A stretch of DNA of 64,000 bases from Ophiobolus disseminans (lineage: Eukaryota; Ascomycota; Dothideomycetes; Pleosporales; Phaeosphaeriaceae): positions 502,507 through 566,506 of the forward strand of contig MU006225.1 in NCBI GenBank assembly GCA_010093685.1. The letters run 5' to 3'. A program made the translations under genes and the position numbers. How positions within the stretch are numbered: position 1 is the stretch's first letter; each line of letters opens with the position of its first letter. Below are positions 1-11,987 of the stretch, piece by piece. The notes under the pieces are model-generated. The model was not told the DNA's origin and did not search any database. It saw only the letters and a program-made list of their open reading frames with translations.

Positions 1-273
1 GCTCTGGCCGAGGTTTTGCAGAAGAGTGTCGTCAGCATGCAGGATCAGATTATCATCAAGGAGTCAGATCCTTCTTCGAACGTGGCCTGGGAAGATCAGA
101 GCATACCGAAGCAGGCCTGGGAAGTTGATGAGGATGAGGAGGATTTGGAGACGGCCGAGGATGATGAAGAGGGGCCATTAGTGTCTGATCTAAAGAAGAC
201 AACGGATTCGAAATTAGAAACGGATCGAGAAAAGAAGATCTCGTTGCTGTTAGCAGGCAAGGTATCGAAATGA
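1..273 (+). CDS. C-terminal end of an unrecognised acidic protein (5' end outside window)
   Basis: The frame is open from base 1 and stops at 271-273, so this is the 3' end of a gene that begins before the window. About 90 residues are visible. They include a strongly acidic stretch (WEVDEDEEDLETAEDDEEG) followed by a Lys-rich end. I recognise no domain. The tail looks intrinsically disordered and could be the regulatory or binding end of a larger nuclear or cytosolic protein, but that is a guess. No intron is needed in the visible part. Confidence 0.55.
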   Translation, partial: ALAEVLQKSVVSMQDQIIIKESDPSSNVAWEDQSIPKQAWEVDEDEEDLETAEDDEEGPLVSDLKKTTDSKLETDREKKISLLLAGKVSK

Positions 274-676
274 CGAACCAAATACTGCTAAACTCACAAA
301 CGTACTTCTCTCGATGCGCTCGGGCATCTACTGCATACATGAAGCGATTGTGGCAAGTCTGCCGCGATCTAGGGTGGCGGAAGTCAGCCAGGCGCAGCAA
401 GGCTTCTTGAAACATCTCGCCCCAGAGGTACCACGCGAACATCCTTGTCCCAACCTTCTCCATGGCGCAGCGACACGATCGTCATGCAGCCTGGCACTGC
501 CCGCACGCCACAACAAACCCTGCTCTAGCATTCTGTTGTGATCACACTGTTAACCCCACCATGTCGCGTGCACAACTCCACCACAGCCATATTCAATGTG
601 GCACGCTGCAATTCGACAAGCAAGCAATGGTGGGGTGGCCAACTACGTTGGGGTGAATGAACACAAGGCCGTGGGG
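274..676. other. Intergenic, 403 bp
   Basis: No coding frame with splice support is visible. It holds the 3' flank of the upstream partial gene and the 5' flank of the membrane-protein gene. Confidence 0.5.
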
Positions 677-2910
677 ATGAGTGATCAAGTCACGGAGCTC
701 AGGCACGACAGTCTCTCGGCATGGAAGAATACACGCGGTACCATCTTAGCGATGGCGGTGCCATATTTTCTTGGTCAGTCCTCTCAGTGTGTCACCGCGC
801 GGATTGTGAAGATCGAAACACAATATCTTTGATCTTGCTTCACGGGCCCAATCCTACCTACCTACTAATTAGAGAGCAGGTTTGTGCATCGCGGTAATAC
901 ACTTCACCCTCTACATGTATCTCGACAACAAAAGGATAGATATCGATACGCAACTGCCCCAAAGCTGGGTGCCATCGATAGCACTGGTGCTCGTGAACAG
1001 TTTCCGGTTGGCGGTTTGCTTCTCGCTGGGTGTAGCATTCACGCAAACATTGTGGCGCAAGATTCGCATCGCCTCCATGTCAATCGCCGACTTCGATCGC
1101 CTTCACTGCGTTCGTAACGATCTGGGAGCCTTGCTACACATGGGTACACTTCGCGCTGCACCGATTTTGGGCACAATTGCAGCGCTGAGCTGGCTGATTA
1201 CATTTTTGATGATCTTTCCTCCTGGATCAATAACAGTCATAAGCAAGAAGTTTGCGTCTGAGCTACAGGAAAGAGTGCAAACATTTGATAGTGTTTCTTT
1301 GGGCAATGGATCATGGGGCAGCGCGCAGGACTCCATGCTAGGAGGAAATCAATATTGGTATCCCACGTAAGTACCCGTGATCATAACTCATCACTATGCT
1401 GACAGGCTCAGAGGAACCAAAGGACCAATACTGACGATAGCTAAGTCTACTCTTATTACTGGAGATATCATAGCTTCGAAGCCTCCGTGTAGTACCAATT
1501 GCACCTTCACTGTGGCCTTCGACGGTCCGTACGTTAAATGCAATGCATCCACCTACAACAAGACTGTACATGCACACTTCAAGGACCAATACATCGAGAA
1601 TTCACAGAATTGGAGACCACCGATCTACACTGGCGGATGGGCCTCACGATTATCCCAAAGCCTTGCCTTGCCCTCTCTTAAAAGAATCACACCTGGCTGG
1701 CTGTTCTCCGCCAACGAACGTGACTACCTAGAGAGTAATCTTGAGTGTATCGCGAGCGCACATCCTGGTGCTAACTTTTGTAAAATTCCGACCCGTATAG
1801 ACAGCTTTGTCGTCAGCAGACACAAACTGCCACGTCCTGGAGAGAAAAGCCTCGAGCTCGCGGACACGCAAAAACTAAACATGTCACTGGGCTTCACTTG
1901 GGAAAGTGAAACTACCGAACTCTTATGCAAACTTGGCATCGGAAAATATGAAGTCAGGACGGAATACGTGGACGGACAACGTCGATTGACGACATCAGCT
2001 ACGTTCATAGACACGCTAGAGTCACTGTGGGGAACCGATAAGCTCAAGTACACAACTACAACCCGCACCAATATGGTACCGGCAAATTCCACGTACAGCT
2101 TCCAAGTGATGAACTTGGTCGCTCTAGTCGATAGCCTAGTGCAGCCGTTGACTGGTGAATACTACACCCGTGCACTTATTGGAGTTTCCGAGAATAAAAC
2201 ATCGGGCGAATGGAGCGTGGGCAGTGACATCACCGATAGCCGCTTCGCTTTCAACAGTGAACGTAAGTTCTCATTTTAACTAAGCTTCTCGAGGTCCCTT
2301 CTAAAGCACCGCGTTAACGATCTTTCTAGCTGCCAACAACACCATTATCGCTGATACGACGTTCAACAAGGCGCGCTACCGGTTTCCCATTACTACCGAA
2401 CAGCCTCTGCAGCCTAATGTTACTGAGCTCGAGAACGTACTTGATCTGGACCTTACCGAGGAACGCTTAAATGAAGCTCTACAGAACATCACGTTATCCG
2501 TCATGTACGCCCTCGACAGGTGGCATACCACGACAAACGTGACACAAGTAACGTACCAGAACATCTTCTCGTTCTCCTCACGATCCCGACTCGTAATTCC
2601 GTACGCCTTCTCGCTTATCGCCTCTCTACCGTTCCTCTTCCTTGGTTTCAGGTCTCTCCAACGCAATGGCTTACCAGCCATCGATGGCGGTTTCGTACAG
2701 CCATTGGTAACGACGGCTGGAAGTACGAGACTCAGGAAGATTGCGGCCGAGGGAAGTGGAAGACCACATGATGTGCCTACGAGGCTGAAGGAAGCTCGGA
2801 TTCGGTATGGATGTCTTGATGAGGATGGGAAAGAGGGATTAAGTCAAAGAGTTGGGTTCGGACTGGAGGATGAGGTCGTGGGGCGGAGGGCAAAGGGGTT
2901 GGAATGTTGA
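677..2910 (+). CDS. Multi-pass membrane protein, DUF3176-like fungal family
   Basis: Four exons join in phase: 677-773, 880-1366, 1406-2262 and 2330-2910, giving 673 aa. The first intron has a less usual GTCAGT donor, but its phase is right and it restores an N-terminus with an ATG. Hydrophobic segments lie near residues 23-47 (LCIAVIHFTLYMYLDN), 60-85, 130-150 (LGTIAALSWLITFLMIFPPG) and 568-588 (LVIPYAFSLIASLPFLFLGF). Between the third and fourth is a long, probably extracytoplasmic domain with several cysteines and N-glycosylation sequons. Three N-terminal TM helices, a large loop and one C-terminal TM fit the fungal DUF3176 type of membrane protein. The function of that family is unknown. 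The family name is from pattern memory only. Confidence 0.75.
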
Positions 2911-3200
2911 CGATGTATCAAATGCATGAGACGAATATAAACTCCTGCGGGCACTATCGGAAGAGTAGCTAGACCAAGCATAGAACCTCAACTGCCAAAC
3001 CAACTAAAATTGAGACTGATGCATGCTGCTGTGGTTGAGGGGTACATCTGATAGTGGCGGATGCGCTAGTCTCTAATCGGGCGTAATTGGCGCTAGTGGA
3101 CGCGGTCGCGACTACCAATTTACGCGTCGCTCCTGCCCCCCCTTTGCGTGCGAAGATCGACCCCTCCCTCATAGCAACACAAGACAACACTACAAATACG

Positions 3201-5475
3201 ATGGCAGACAGACAATCAGCGTACTCAGTCAGCCTCTTTGGCAGTCAGGCAGGCGATGGAGTGCAGGATGCGACGGCGCCTTCGCGCATCCAGCAAGCGC
3301 TGGTCGACTTCATCATGGAGTTCACGATTGATAACGCTTTCATCTACCGGCACGTTCTTTCGTTCCAACTATGTCACGCCTAGCCTAACAGTAATGCAGA
3401 GATCAGATACGGGAGAATGTGCTAGTGAAGCAGTACTACTGCGACATCGACATTGCCCACCTTATTGTTTACAACGACGAGCTCGCGCAGAACCTCACAC
3501 AAAACCCCGCCGAAGTTATACCACTGGTACGGCCATGGATCATGTTACATTCTGACACATCAGCTGACTTGCGCAGTTCGAAGCGGCGCTCAAGAGCTGC
3601 ACGCAGCGCATCGTGTACCCCTCGCAAAAGAACATCAAGCTTCCCGAGCACCAACTCCTCCTGCATTCAGCCGCCTCCGAACTGTCTATCCGTGACCTCA
3701 CCGCAGGCCATGTCTCCAAGCTCGTACGGATACCTGGCATCATCATCGGCGCCTCTACCCTCTCGTCCAAATCGACCGCCCTCGCTATCCGATGTCGAAA
3801 CTGTCAGGACGATGTGATATTGCCCGTCTCAGGCGGCTTCTCGGGCATCTCTCTTCCGCGAACATGTTCGCGACAAAGAGGCGAGGGAGACGGCGGCGAC
3901 AAGTGCCCGCTGGATCCATACTACGTCATGCACGAGCGTTGTCAATTCATCGACCAGCAGGTGCTCAAGCTACAGGAGGCGCCCGACCAGGTCCCTGTTG
4001 GTGAACTGCCACGTCACATCATGATCTCAGCAGATCGATACCTGGCCAACCGAGTCGTTCCCGGCACGAGATGCACGATAACGGGCGTCTTTTCGATCTA
4101 CCAACAGAAGGGTAACAAGCGCTCACAGAACGCCGCTGTAGCAATCCGCAATCCGTATATCCGCGCGGTCGGTATTCACACAGACATAGACCACACGACC
4201 AAGGGTAATGCGGTCTTCACCGCCGAAGAAGAGCAAGAGTTTCTGGAGATGAGCCGGCGGCCCGACATTTATGACGTCTTTGCCAGCTGTATCGCACCAT
4301 CTATCTATGGTAACCAAGATATCAAGAAGGCCATTGCATGCTTGTTGATGGGTGGTTCCAAGAAGATTCTCCCTGATGGGATGAAGCTGCGTGGCGACAT
4401 TAACGTGCTTCTTCTTGGTGATCCTGGTACGGCCAAATCCCAGCTTCTCAAGTTCGTCGAAAAAGTGTCGCCCATCGCGATTTACACATCTGGAAAGGGT
4501 TCTTCGGCAGCTGGTCTGACAGCCTCCGTTCAGCGCGACCATACTACAAGAGAATTTTATCTTGAAGGTGGTGCTATGGTCCTAGCTGATGGTGGTGTGG
4601 TCTGTATCGACGAGTTCGACAAGATGAGGGACGAGGACCGTGTCGCGATTCACGAAGCAATGGAGCAGCAAACAATTTCCATTGCAAAGGCCGGTATCAC
4701 TACCATTCTCAACTCGCGGACGTCCGTTCTGGCGGCCGCCAACCCCATTTTTGGACGATACGATGACATGAAGACTCCTGGCGAGAACATCGACTTCCAA
4801 ACTACGATCTTGTCGCGTTTCGACATGATCTTCATTGTAAGAGATGAGCATGACCGCGGACGAGATGAGCGGATAGCGAAGCACGTCATGGGCATCGCTA
4901 TGGGTGGTCGGGGTGCCGAAGAGACTGTTCAGGCAGAGATATCCATCGAGAAGATGAAGCGCTACATCACATATTGTCGATCAAGATGTGCGCCGCGACT
5001 TTCACCGGAAGCTGCCGAAAAGCTCTCTTCACATTTTGTCAGCATCAGGCGGCAAGTCCACGCTTCAGAAATGAACGCCAACCAGCGTTCCAGTATTCCC
5101 ATTACTGTCCGTCAACTAGAAGCCATCATCCGTATCACCGAGTCGCTAGCCAAACTGTCGCTTTCGCCCATTGCTGAAGAGCGCCACGTCGATGAGGCGA
5201 TCCGTCTCTTCCTTGCGTCCACCATGGATGCCGTCAACCAAGGCGGCGGTCAAGGATCAAAGGAGCTAATGGAGGAAGTCCATAAGCTGGAGGATGAGCT
5301 GCGGCGACGGATGCAGATCGGCTGGCAGGTCAACTTGTCGACACTCAAGCGTGAAATGGTCGACGGCAAAGGCTACTCCGAGCAAGCCCTCCAAAGAGCA
5401 TTACATGTCATGGCCGCTCGTGAGACTATACGAATGCGACACGGCGGTCATGTGGTGATCAGAGTCAGCGCATGA
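3201..5475 (+). CDS. mcm5: DNA replication licensing factor MCM5 (MCM2-7 helicase subunit)
   Basis: Exons 3201-3349, 3400-3526 and 3577-5475 give 724 aa, the normal length for MCM5. Mcm5 is one of six AAA+ subunits of the MCM2-7 ring that unwinds DNA at replication origins and forks. Visible landmarks are a zinc-binding CRNC...C...KC region (about 155-195), Walker A GDPGTAKS (about 373), Walker B CIDEFDKM (about 435), the arginine finger LSRFD (about 505) and a C-terminal winged-helix region. ELPRHIMISADRYLANRVVPG and PITVRQLEAIIRI match the MCM5 subtype rather than other MCMs. The first intron (3350-3399) must use a GC donor (GCACGT) to keep the conserved sequence FIYRDQIREN; no GT donor gives the right phase. 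The second intron is 3527-3576. Confidence 0.96.
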
Positions 5476-5783
5476 AGGGTCTAATATTGGTTGCGTTAGG
5501 TTGTCGGTGTTGCAAAGGGGACATGATACCAGCTAGAAGTGAAGTCTTCTAGCATACACGAGGTCACGAGGCAGAGGATAAATGTTTACGAGGTACTGGA
5601 AACGTTCGGCTGTAGGCACAACACGCTGGCGTTTGAGGTACGTACAGCTCCCAGCTCATTTTGGCATAGTATTCATCGAGTCCTTGCTACCAATCCGATT
5701 TTACATACCCAGAATTTACGTGGCTTGTCGATTACTGCATCATGTGTCCTGCTGTTAGGTCTCTTCCTGTTCATCCTTGTCGT
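5476..5783. other. Convergent intergenic, 308 bp
   Basis: Shared 3' flank of MCM5 (plus strand) and the UstYa-family gene (minus strand). No coding signal. Confidence 0.5.
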
Positions 5784-6748
5784 CTACGCTATGTCCTTGT
5801 ACAAGGAGGGGTCGGGAGGTGTCATGTCTTCTAGCTTCGCAGCTCTTTTCAACATCCAGTCATGCAGTCTCGGCCAGTCTACGCATACATGTGGTTGTGA
5901 TACGCGAACGGTCGGTTTGAATCGACTATGAGGTGTCCATTCGAGCGTGTATACCGATACGTCAGCCTGACATAACAACGTCTGCCTTAAACTTTCCAAG
6001 CAGTGATCTACTCGATCATTTCAGCTCAATCCACGAGAGACAATTCGACTTTGATGTGGTACTTACCAGCATGAGATTCAAGTTCGTGCCAGTTTTGCTC
6101 TTCATGAGAGTAGTAGTAGTCCTGGTAGAAGTACTGCTTGAGACGTTTCTGCGGGCGGGTTAGTTACAATCTTGGTGGAAGCGAACTCAAGAGCTGACCA
6201 GGCAGTGCAGTGAATGGGAGATGCCCAGTCCACCGACGAACCCGCCGTCCTTGTGGGCGACCGAGGTTGCGTTTCCAGCAGCGTAAAGCTCATCCGCGGA
6301 GAACTTTATCAATGTTCCTGCGTTTCTTTAACAACGACTTCGAAATCCGTGCAAGCATTTTTACCTTGCAAAAGATCATGCCACCCTTCGTCTAATTCCG
6401 GTCGTGGCTTGCCCATAAACTTTAGTGTATCGGGATCCTGCGTCATATACTTATTGACGTATTGTATATGGGGTGTCGCGGGTGCTAGAAGTGAGCTAAT
6501 GAGTGTTGGATCTCGTGGCCGAGGAACGCATACTTACAGAATGGCAGTCTCACGTTTCCGTCATACAGCTGGCACGGGTGGGCTGCTGTCCACAGAAGAA
6601 TGGCCCAGGATACGATGAGCAACGATGCGGAAAGCGCGGCGAGCGTCCAGAATCGACGACGCCATGTTCTTCCGAGACTGTCATATCGTTCAGGCTTGTT
6701 GTCTTCTTCCTCGGCTTTCAGTGGCAGATATCGATCCTTGAGGCCCAT
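5784..6748 (-). CDS. UstYa-family (DUF3328) oxidase-like protein
   Basis: Five minus-strand exons join in phase: 6748-6538, 6484-6365, 6317-6199, 6148-6067 and 6007-5784, giving 251 aa. The start is the ATG at 6748. The order is typical of UstYa: a charged cytosolic N-terminus (RYLPLKAEEED), one TM helix (about residues 33-52), the GKPRPELDEGWHDLL segment, a first HxxHC motif (HSLHC), a second HxxHC motif (HADHC, built across an intron), then ESLRQTLLCQADVSVYTLEW and a HVCVDW segment. Relatives are membrane-anchored oxidases of fungal ribosomal-peptide and other metabolite pathways that cyclise or oxidise peptides. Both histidine motifs are intact, so activity is plausible. No second UstY gene, precursor with repeated Kex2 sites, or backbone synthase is visible nearby. 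Confidence 0.88.
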
Positions 6749-6753
6749 TGCAA

Positions 6754-7224
6754 TCACGGATTTCGAAAGTCGAGTCCAGCTGCGTCGCTCGTGAGATTGG
6801 TGAGAATGACTACATGTAACACACTTGGTGCGGACTGCGCAGCGCTCAATACTGCTTGATCAGCCCAAGACAATGTCGCCGTCACGCAGCATGAGCTTTC
6901 AGCCAATATTTCCGCTCTGTTCTTGCAATCTTGGGACATGGCCGGATGGAGACTCAAGTCTGAGTGATTCAGATTAGTATGCATCACCATATTGCCACCT
7001 CCCAACTCGAACAGGAGATGGAACACCTCGGCTTGCATTGATATTGCGGCACGGTGGATGATTGTCCCATTGATCAGATTCACCTGCATCCTGGGTTCAA
7101 TACCGGTCAAGGACGCAACTGACCGCAATGTGTAACTGCATGTGATTTGGAAGAATGGGATGATCTGGATGAGACTTAAGTCGTGTGCGAACTTATACGA
7201 AGGAACAAAGCAAACCGAACACAC
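6754..7224 (-). pseudogene. Possible ankyrin-repeat remnant
   Basis: This is a 156-codon open frame just upstream of the UstYa gene, on the same strand. One segment (NGTIIHRAAISMQAEVFHLL) resembles the start of an ankyrin repeat (GxTxLHxAAxxGxxxVxxLL), but it is not followed by a second clear repeat. The rest is not recognisable. It could be a decayed fragment of an ankyrin gene or a chance frame. I see no splice partners that extend it. Confidence 0.22.
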
Positions 7225-8187
7225 TTTGCAACCATATCCTCCTTATCCTCCTTACCTTCCGACATCATACTGAAACTCCTTGCTAGACTTAACGGTCTTC
7301 GTACTCAAAAAGACACACGATGAAGTTTCTTGCCCTCTTCAGCTGTCCACTGCTTTTTGCAGTGCTCTCTTGAGCTGCGCCAATACCAGGTATTTTATCA
7401 TCATTTTCACATGATGCATTTTGCTGAGATTACCCAAGCTGTGATCACCATCCGAGATGGATCGCTTGAATTTGATACAGATCTTTGTATTTTGAAAAAG
7501 AGGGAAGATGTTATTGGAGTTGGAATTGATAATTGCGGCATGTGAACGTGAGGGTCAACACTAGTCATATGTCACGGTTTGGGGTGTCTCCTGCCTCACC
7601 TGCAATTGCACCTCGCTTGTATGGTAGCGAGTTGCGGCTACCTACATTGAACTAGCGCTGCCCACAGCCACATACCTATATATACAGTTTGTAGCTTCAC
7701 TCAATACAACCTCAGTTCAATCCTTCAATTCTTCCTGCATATGCGCTGTTCCCACACCGCGACATCATAGCTTACGATCAATACTATGCTTGAGGTTATC
7801 AACATCCAGTATTTACGTACCTTCTGGTATCCACCGTAACGTGCGTCGGCAGTGGTGTTTAACTTGGTGTGGCCCGGCCCGAGACGCTTCTGCGTCGGGG
7901 AGTTGCCGCTCGTGTGATCCGGATATTATGATGCATGCGGCGCGGGCGGCGCGGCGCTGTACAATTTCCAGCACTTTTGAGAGAAGCAATCAAGGCCTGT
8001 GTTCCCCGACACATAATTGCCGCCGGGATAATCTGAGTCTGCATATGTGTGATAAGAGTTTCCAAGCCTTTGGGATGCTTACATACCGGGGAGTTGGCAT
8101 TGCTTGGCCAAAATCTTGAACGTCTGCGATCCCCAGATCTTGTTTGCTTCAACCTGCGAGCCTCCTCATCTGATAGCAAGAAACAAG
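7225..8187. other. Intergenic, about 960 bp, upstream of the esterase
   Basis: It contains a TATATATA-rich spot near 7677-7685 and a short GC-rich patch at 7865-7970 with an imperfect hairpin around CCCGAGACGCTTCTGCGTCGGG. No supported gene. Confidence 0.4.
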
Positions 8188-10045
8188 ATGTCATTTTTCC
8201 GTCCGATGTATCTTTGTCTTTTCCTTACATCTATGATCTTTAACCGCAATGTCCTGGCAGAGCCATTTGCCGTCCTTCCAGACAGCCAAGTGGCATACCA
8301 TGGGACGAGTGTGGGGTCTGTTAAACACTTTCAGAACATTAAATTCGCTAAAAACACATCGGGAGCTCGACGATTTGCACCGCCTGTACCGTTTTCTCCG
8401 CCATCTGGCAGCAAAATCGACGCATCTGCGCCGGGCTCAGCATGCCCTCAAACGGCTGCCGCGATGCCTCCGTTCTTTTCTGAAACTAAGCAAATGAGCG
8501 AAGACTGCCTGAACTTGCGAATTGCAAGACCATGTGGAACAACACCTGCAAGTCGCCTTCCCGTAGTGGTATGGCTCCATGGAGGCGGCGTGGTCAAGGG
8601 ATCCGCCTATGATCCCCATTTCGAACCCGACAAGATGATCAAGCTCTCGCAAGAGCTAAAATTCCCCACCATTTATGTTGCCTTGAACTACAGGCTCACA
8701 ATCTTTGGATTTGCTCGAACGCCGCTACTCAAAGATCAAGCTTCACTCAACGTCGGTATACGAGATCAAAGAGCGGGGTTGCAATGGATCAAAGACAACA
8801 TCGAATATTTCGGCGGAGACTCAGACCGTATCACCGTGTTTGGTCTGAGTGCTGGCGGCACATTCGCATCCCTACATCTCATGGCATACGGCGGCGAGCA
8901 AGGCGTGCCGTTCAACCGAGTTTGGGCCATGTCTGGCCCACCAGGTACTGCTCTCAACATGAGTAGTACTGTGACTGAGATGCACACCAAAGCAGTAGCA
9001 CAGACTATAGGATGTGATCAAATCGAAGATGTGGAGATGCTGCAATGTTTGAGGGATGTCCCGATGCCCGTCCTCTTAGAGAATGCTATGCAGTACTCGG
9101 TTGCAAACCACCCGCCTGCGGGATTGTTTACATTTATTCCCTCTGTCGACGATGACATGTTTCCCGCTCGTCCTTCGGCTTTATATAAGACAGGACGCTT
9201 CGTGAAAGGTGAGTACTGCAAGTCTAATCAGGTAGCGAGCGCTGACGATGTCAGGCATCCCAATAGTGTTTGGCTGGACGCAAGACGACGGTGCAATGAA
9301 TGCGGGACCAGCATATCTCACAAAAGACGAAGACGCTATGAAGTCTGCCATAAAGAATTTCGCTTCAGCTCTGAACGATAAGGACTTTGATAAGCTCTTC
9401 TCGCTTTACACAGCGGCCGACTTTGAGAGTCGCATGAGGAGCTATGAGCTGACCAAAGACGAAGGTGACCCGATAGTTCCAGTGCACTATTTTCGACTAT
9501 CTCAAATTTTGCGAGACATGCTTTTCACATGCTCTTCCATCGACTTTGGATATGAGATGAGGAAGCATTCACTTGCTCGCGGACGAGAAGATTCTGGAGT
9601 ACGACTTTACGCCCTCAATCAAAGCATGCTCACTCCGCTTTGGAAGGGCGCAGGCATGCCGTATGTGGGCGTGTCGCATGGCTCAGACACCAATTACATA
9701 TATAACGGCTTGTTTTCCGAAGGTCCAATATCAGCAAACGACCAAGCTTTATCGAAGACGGTGACGGAAGCTTTCGTCCGCTTCGCTGCCACTGGCGACC
9801 CAAATAGTCCGCAGCCTAACGAGAAGGACACTTGGCCGGAGGCTTTCCGCATACTAGGAGACGAGGAGGATCAAGCGGCACCGCAAAGTCTCAGTGTAGA
9901 GATTGTGGGAGGGCCGCTGGGAACGGGCCCCAGCTTCTCATCGTTTGAACATGAAGTCACGGACAACGTTGACAGAGAAGGCGCTGCGCAACAGGTACTG
10001 CAAGGTTATGCAGTTGGTGCTATGGTATCTGTAACTACTCGCTAG
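8188..10045 (+). CDS. Secreted type-B carboxylesterase/lipase
   Basis: Exons 8188-9208 and 9255-10045 (46-bp intron, GTGAGT donor, phase 1) give 603 aa. The ATG at 8188 is chosen because it begins a signal peptide (SFFRPMYLCLFLTSMIF, then VLAEP). The alpha/beta-hydrolase landmarks are the oxyanion loop WLHGGG (about residue 131), NYRLTIFGF, the nucleophile elbow FGLSAGG (about 218) and the catalytic-His region VSHGSD near residue 500. The family consensus at the nucleophile is GESAGG; here the Glu is Leu. The acid is probably in the GWTQDDGAMN region. Such enzymes hydrolyse esters outside the cell. The substrate cannot be told from sequence. Confidence 0.9.
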
Positions 10046-10694
10046 CGAAGCAAGGTGTTTTCCCAGGAGAAGCTGCTGGAGCGATGTTCGTTTATAAACA
10101 GTCTATCGGAAAAGCTAGGGGTTTGATTTGCTTGTACACATATATATCGTTTGTAGTACGCCTGTATGGGACCGGTGCCAGAAGTATAGCCAGTGGATCG
10201 TCCCGTCCCGCTGTGGAAGACATACGAACTGTGATCTGCAGCATACTTATGACGTTATCACATCCAACGCTGCGGTTGTCATCCTTGCCTACTGGCGGGG
10301 ATACACGTGAAAAAGTCCGCAGTAAATTATCGGCAAATGTCTGATAGGAAAAATTGTCTTGACCGAGACTCATGCGGTTAATAGCGTGAAGGTGCATATG
10401 CTGAAGCTGGAGATCTGTCCGAGAGGAGGGTCCGATGTAGCACAGCGCAATGTTGAGGAGGACTCATGCATTGCACGATAGGAAATATATTGAGGCGTAG
10501 CTACTCGGACGAGCTTCCTTTTTGGTATGGATCCGAACGGTTCGGGTAAGGATGGAGAATTGCATCTCATGCTAGATGATATTTGTCAGTTGCCGCTGTG
10601 CTGATGTCACAACACAGCCTTTGTCCACAGATTGTACTTGAATCCGTTAAAGTGACATACTTTCCCCAAAGAGTCTTCTCCTCCAACTATTATC
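10046..10694. other. Intergenic, 649 bp
   Basis: The 3' flank of the esterase and the 5' flank of the rhodopsin-domain gene. Nothing else recognised. Confidence 0.5.
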
Positions 10695-11987
10695 ATGGCT
10701 TACGACAACCCAGATGGCATCATCGCAGCTGCTGTTATCTTGGAAGTGCTCACAGCTATCTGCGTAGCTTTACGTTTGTACACCCGATGGTGGAAGAAGT
10801 CAAAAATCTTGACCGCAGGTTGGCTAGTAGCTGCCGCATTCGTATGTGGGACTGGTTTGACCGTGATGCAGATCTATGGTGAGCGGACTCGGAATGGCAA
10901 CGACCAGACACCCCGCTTACTTCCCCAGGCGTGAAGATCAAGGCTCTGGCTCATCCGCTCAACGGTACCATAGAAGATCCAAGAGCCGTAACTGGACGCT
11001 TGAACAAAGTGAAAACACGTGAGGATTACCCTTGAAAAGGCAATATATTGCCCACGCTGACTCGTCACAGATCGAGCTTTCGTTCCTTCTCCTAGGTGTA
11101 CTCGCCCTAGGACTCATCAAGACTTCAGTTTGTTTCTTGTACTGGCACACCTTTGCCATGGTCAGATTCCGTCGCTTTCTCATAGTGGAGATTCTTGTCA
11201 TAATTGCTTGGACCATGGCGTTCATCCTTGCTGGATTGCTCGAGTGCGGGAAGCATCTCAAAGCGCTCTTCGGAACTCCAGATGAGTATCTGAATCGATG
11301 CGGATCAGCTATTCCGTCTGGATGAGCTCTTGTGGGTAGCGATGTTGCGACCGACTTCATCACTCTCATAATCCCTATACCGATCGTGAGTGAATCCACC
11401 AATGATGACCGAGACATGGGACTGACTTTTAAACCCAGATCAGCTCTTTGCAACTACCAACAGGACGGAAGATTCTCGTTATCGCGACGTTTATGGTTGG
11501 TGCGATGTATGTGAATCGAGCCCCGCAAACTCGCTACTTACTAACTAAGACACAGGTCTGTCGGAGCTAGCGTTGCCAAAGCCTATATATACATACAGGC
11601 TACGTTGGGGAGATACACCGAAGATGCAATCCGTATGTAGATGTACTCTGCACGTACATTGTGCTTTGACGCTGACTTCAAGTAGTACTTCTGACCGGCT
11701 TATCTATTTGGAACCTCATCGAGGTTCAGATTGGCATCATAGCGGCCTGCGGACCTACGCTGCGCCCAATTCTTACTCAGTTGCTCCCTACCGAGAGCAT
11801 TCGCTCGCTCCTGAGCTCGATGCGAGGTGAAAAGCTTACGAGGAAAACGTCGGGAGACATGCCCAGTTTTGTAAAAATCGGCTCAAAGACAGACTTGAGG
11901 GCTAAGGAGAGTAGCAACACTCTCAATCTGTCGCACATTGAATCGCACGAGCTCACCTTTCGCACGGATTCGGATCAACGTTTGTAG
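10695..11987 (+). pseudogene. Rhodopsin-domain fungal membrane protein interrupted by one in-frame TGA
   Basis: Six exons join in phase: 10695-10878, 10929-11008, 11071-11385, 11439-11506, 11556-11632 and 11683-11987 (about 342 codons). The second intron's donor (GTGAAA) is the least certain. The protein has seven predicted TM helices and the usual fungal rhodopsin-domain (Pth11-like receptor) features: GLIKTSVCFLYWHTF, LLECGKHLKALFGTP, GSDVATDFITLIIPIPI, VGASVAKAYIYIQATLGRY and SIWNLIEVQIGIIAACGP. A single TGA at 11323-11325 lies between NRCGSAIPSG and ALVGSDVATD, where relatives usually have an aromatic residue such as Trp. Everything downstream is intact. So it is a very recent pseudogene, a sequencing error, or a strain-specific null allele. 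Confidence 0.75.

Noticed and set aside
7320..7558. Possible small secreted protein: ATG at 7320 followed by a signal-like MKFLALFSCPLLFAVLS, then TGA, then a second frame with a KKR site
   Set aside because: The stop follows at once, and the only candidate intron does not join the two frames in phase. Two unrelated short frames are more likely than a peptide precursor.
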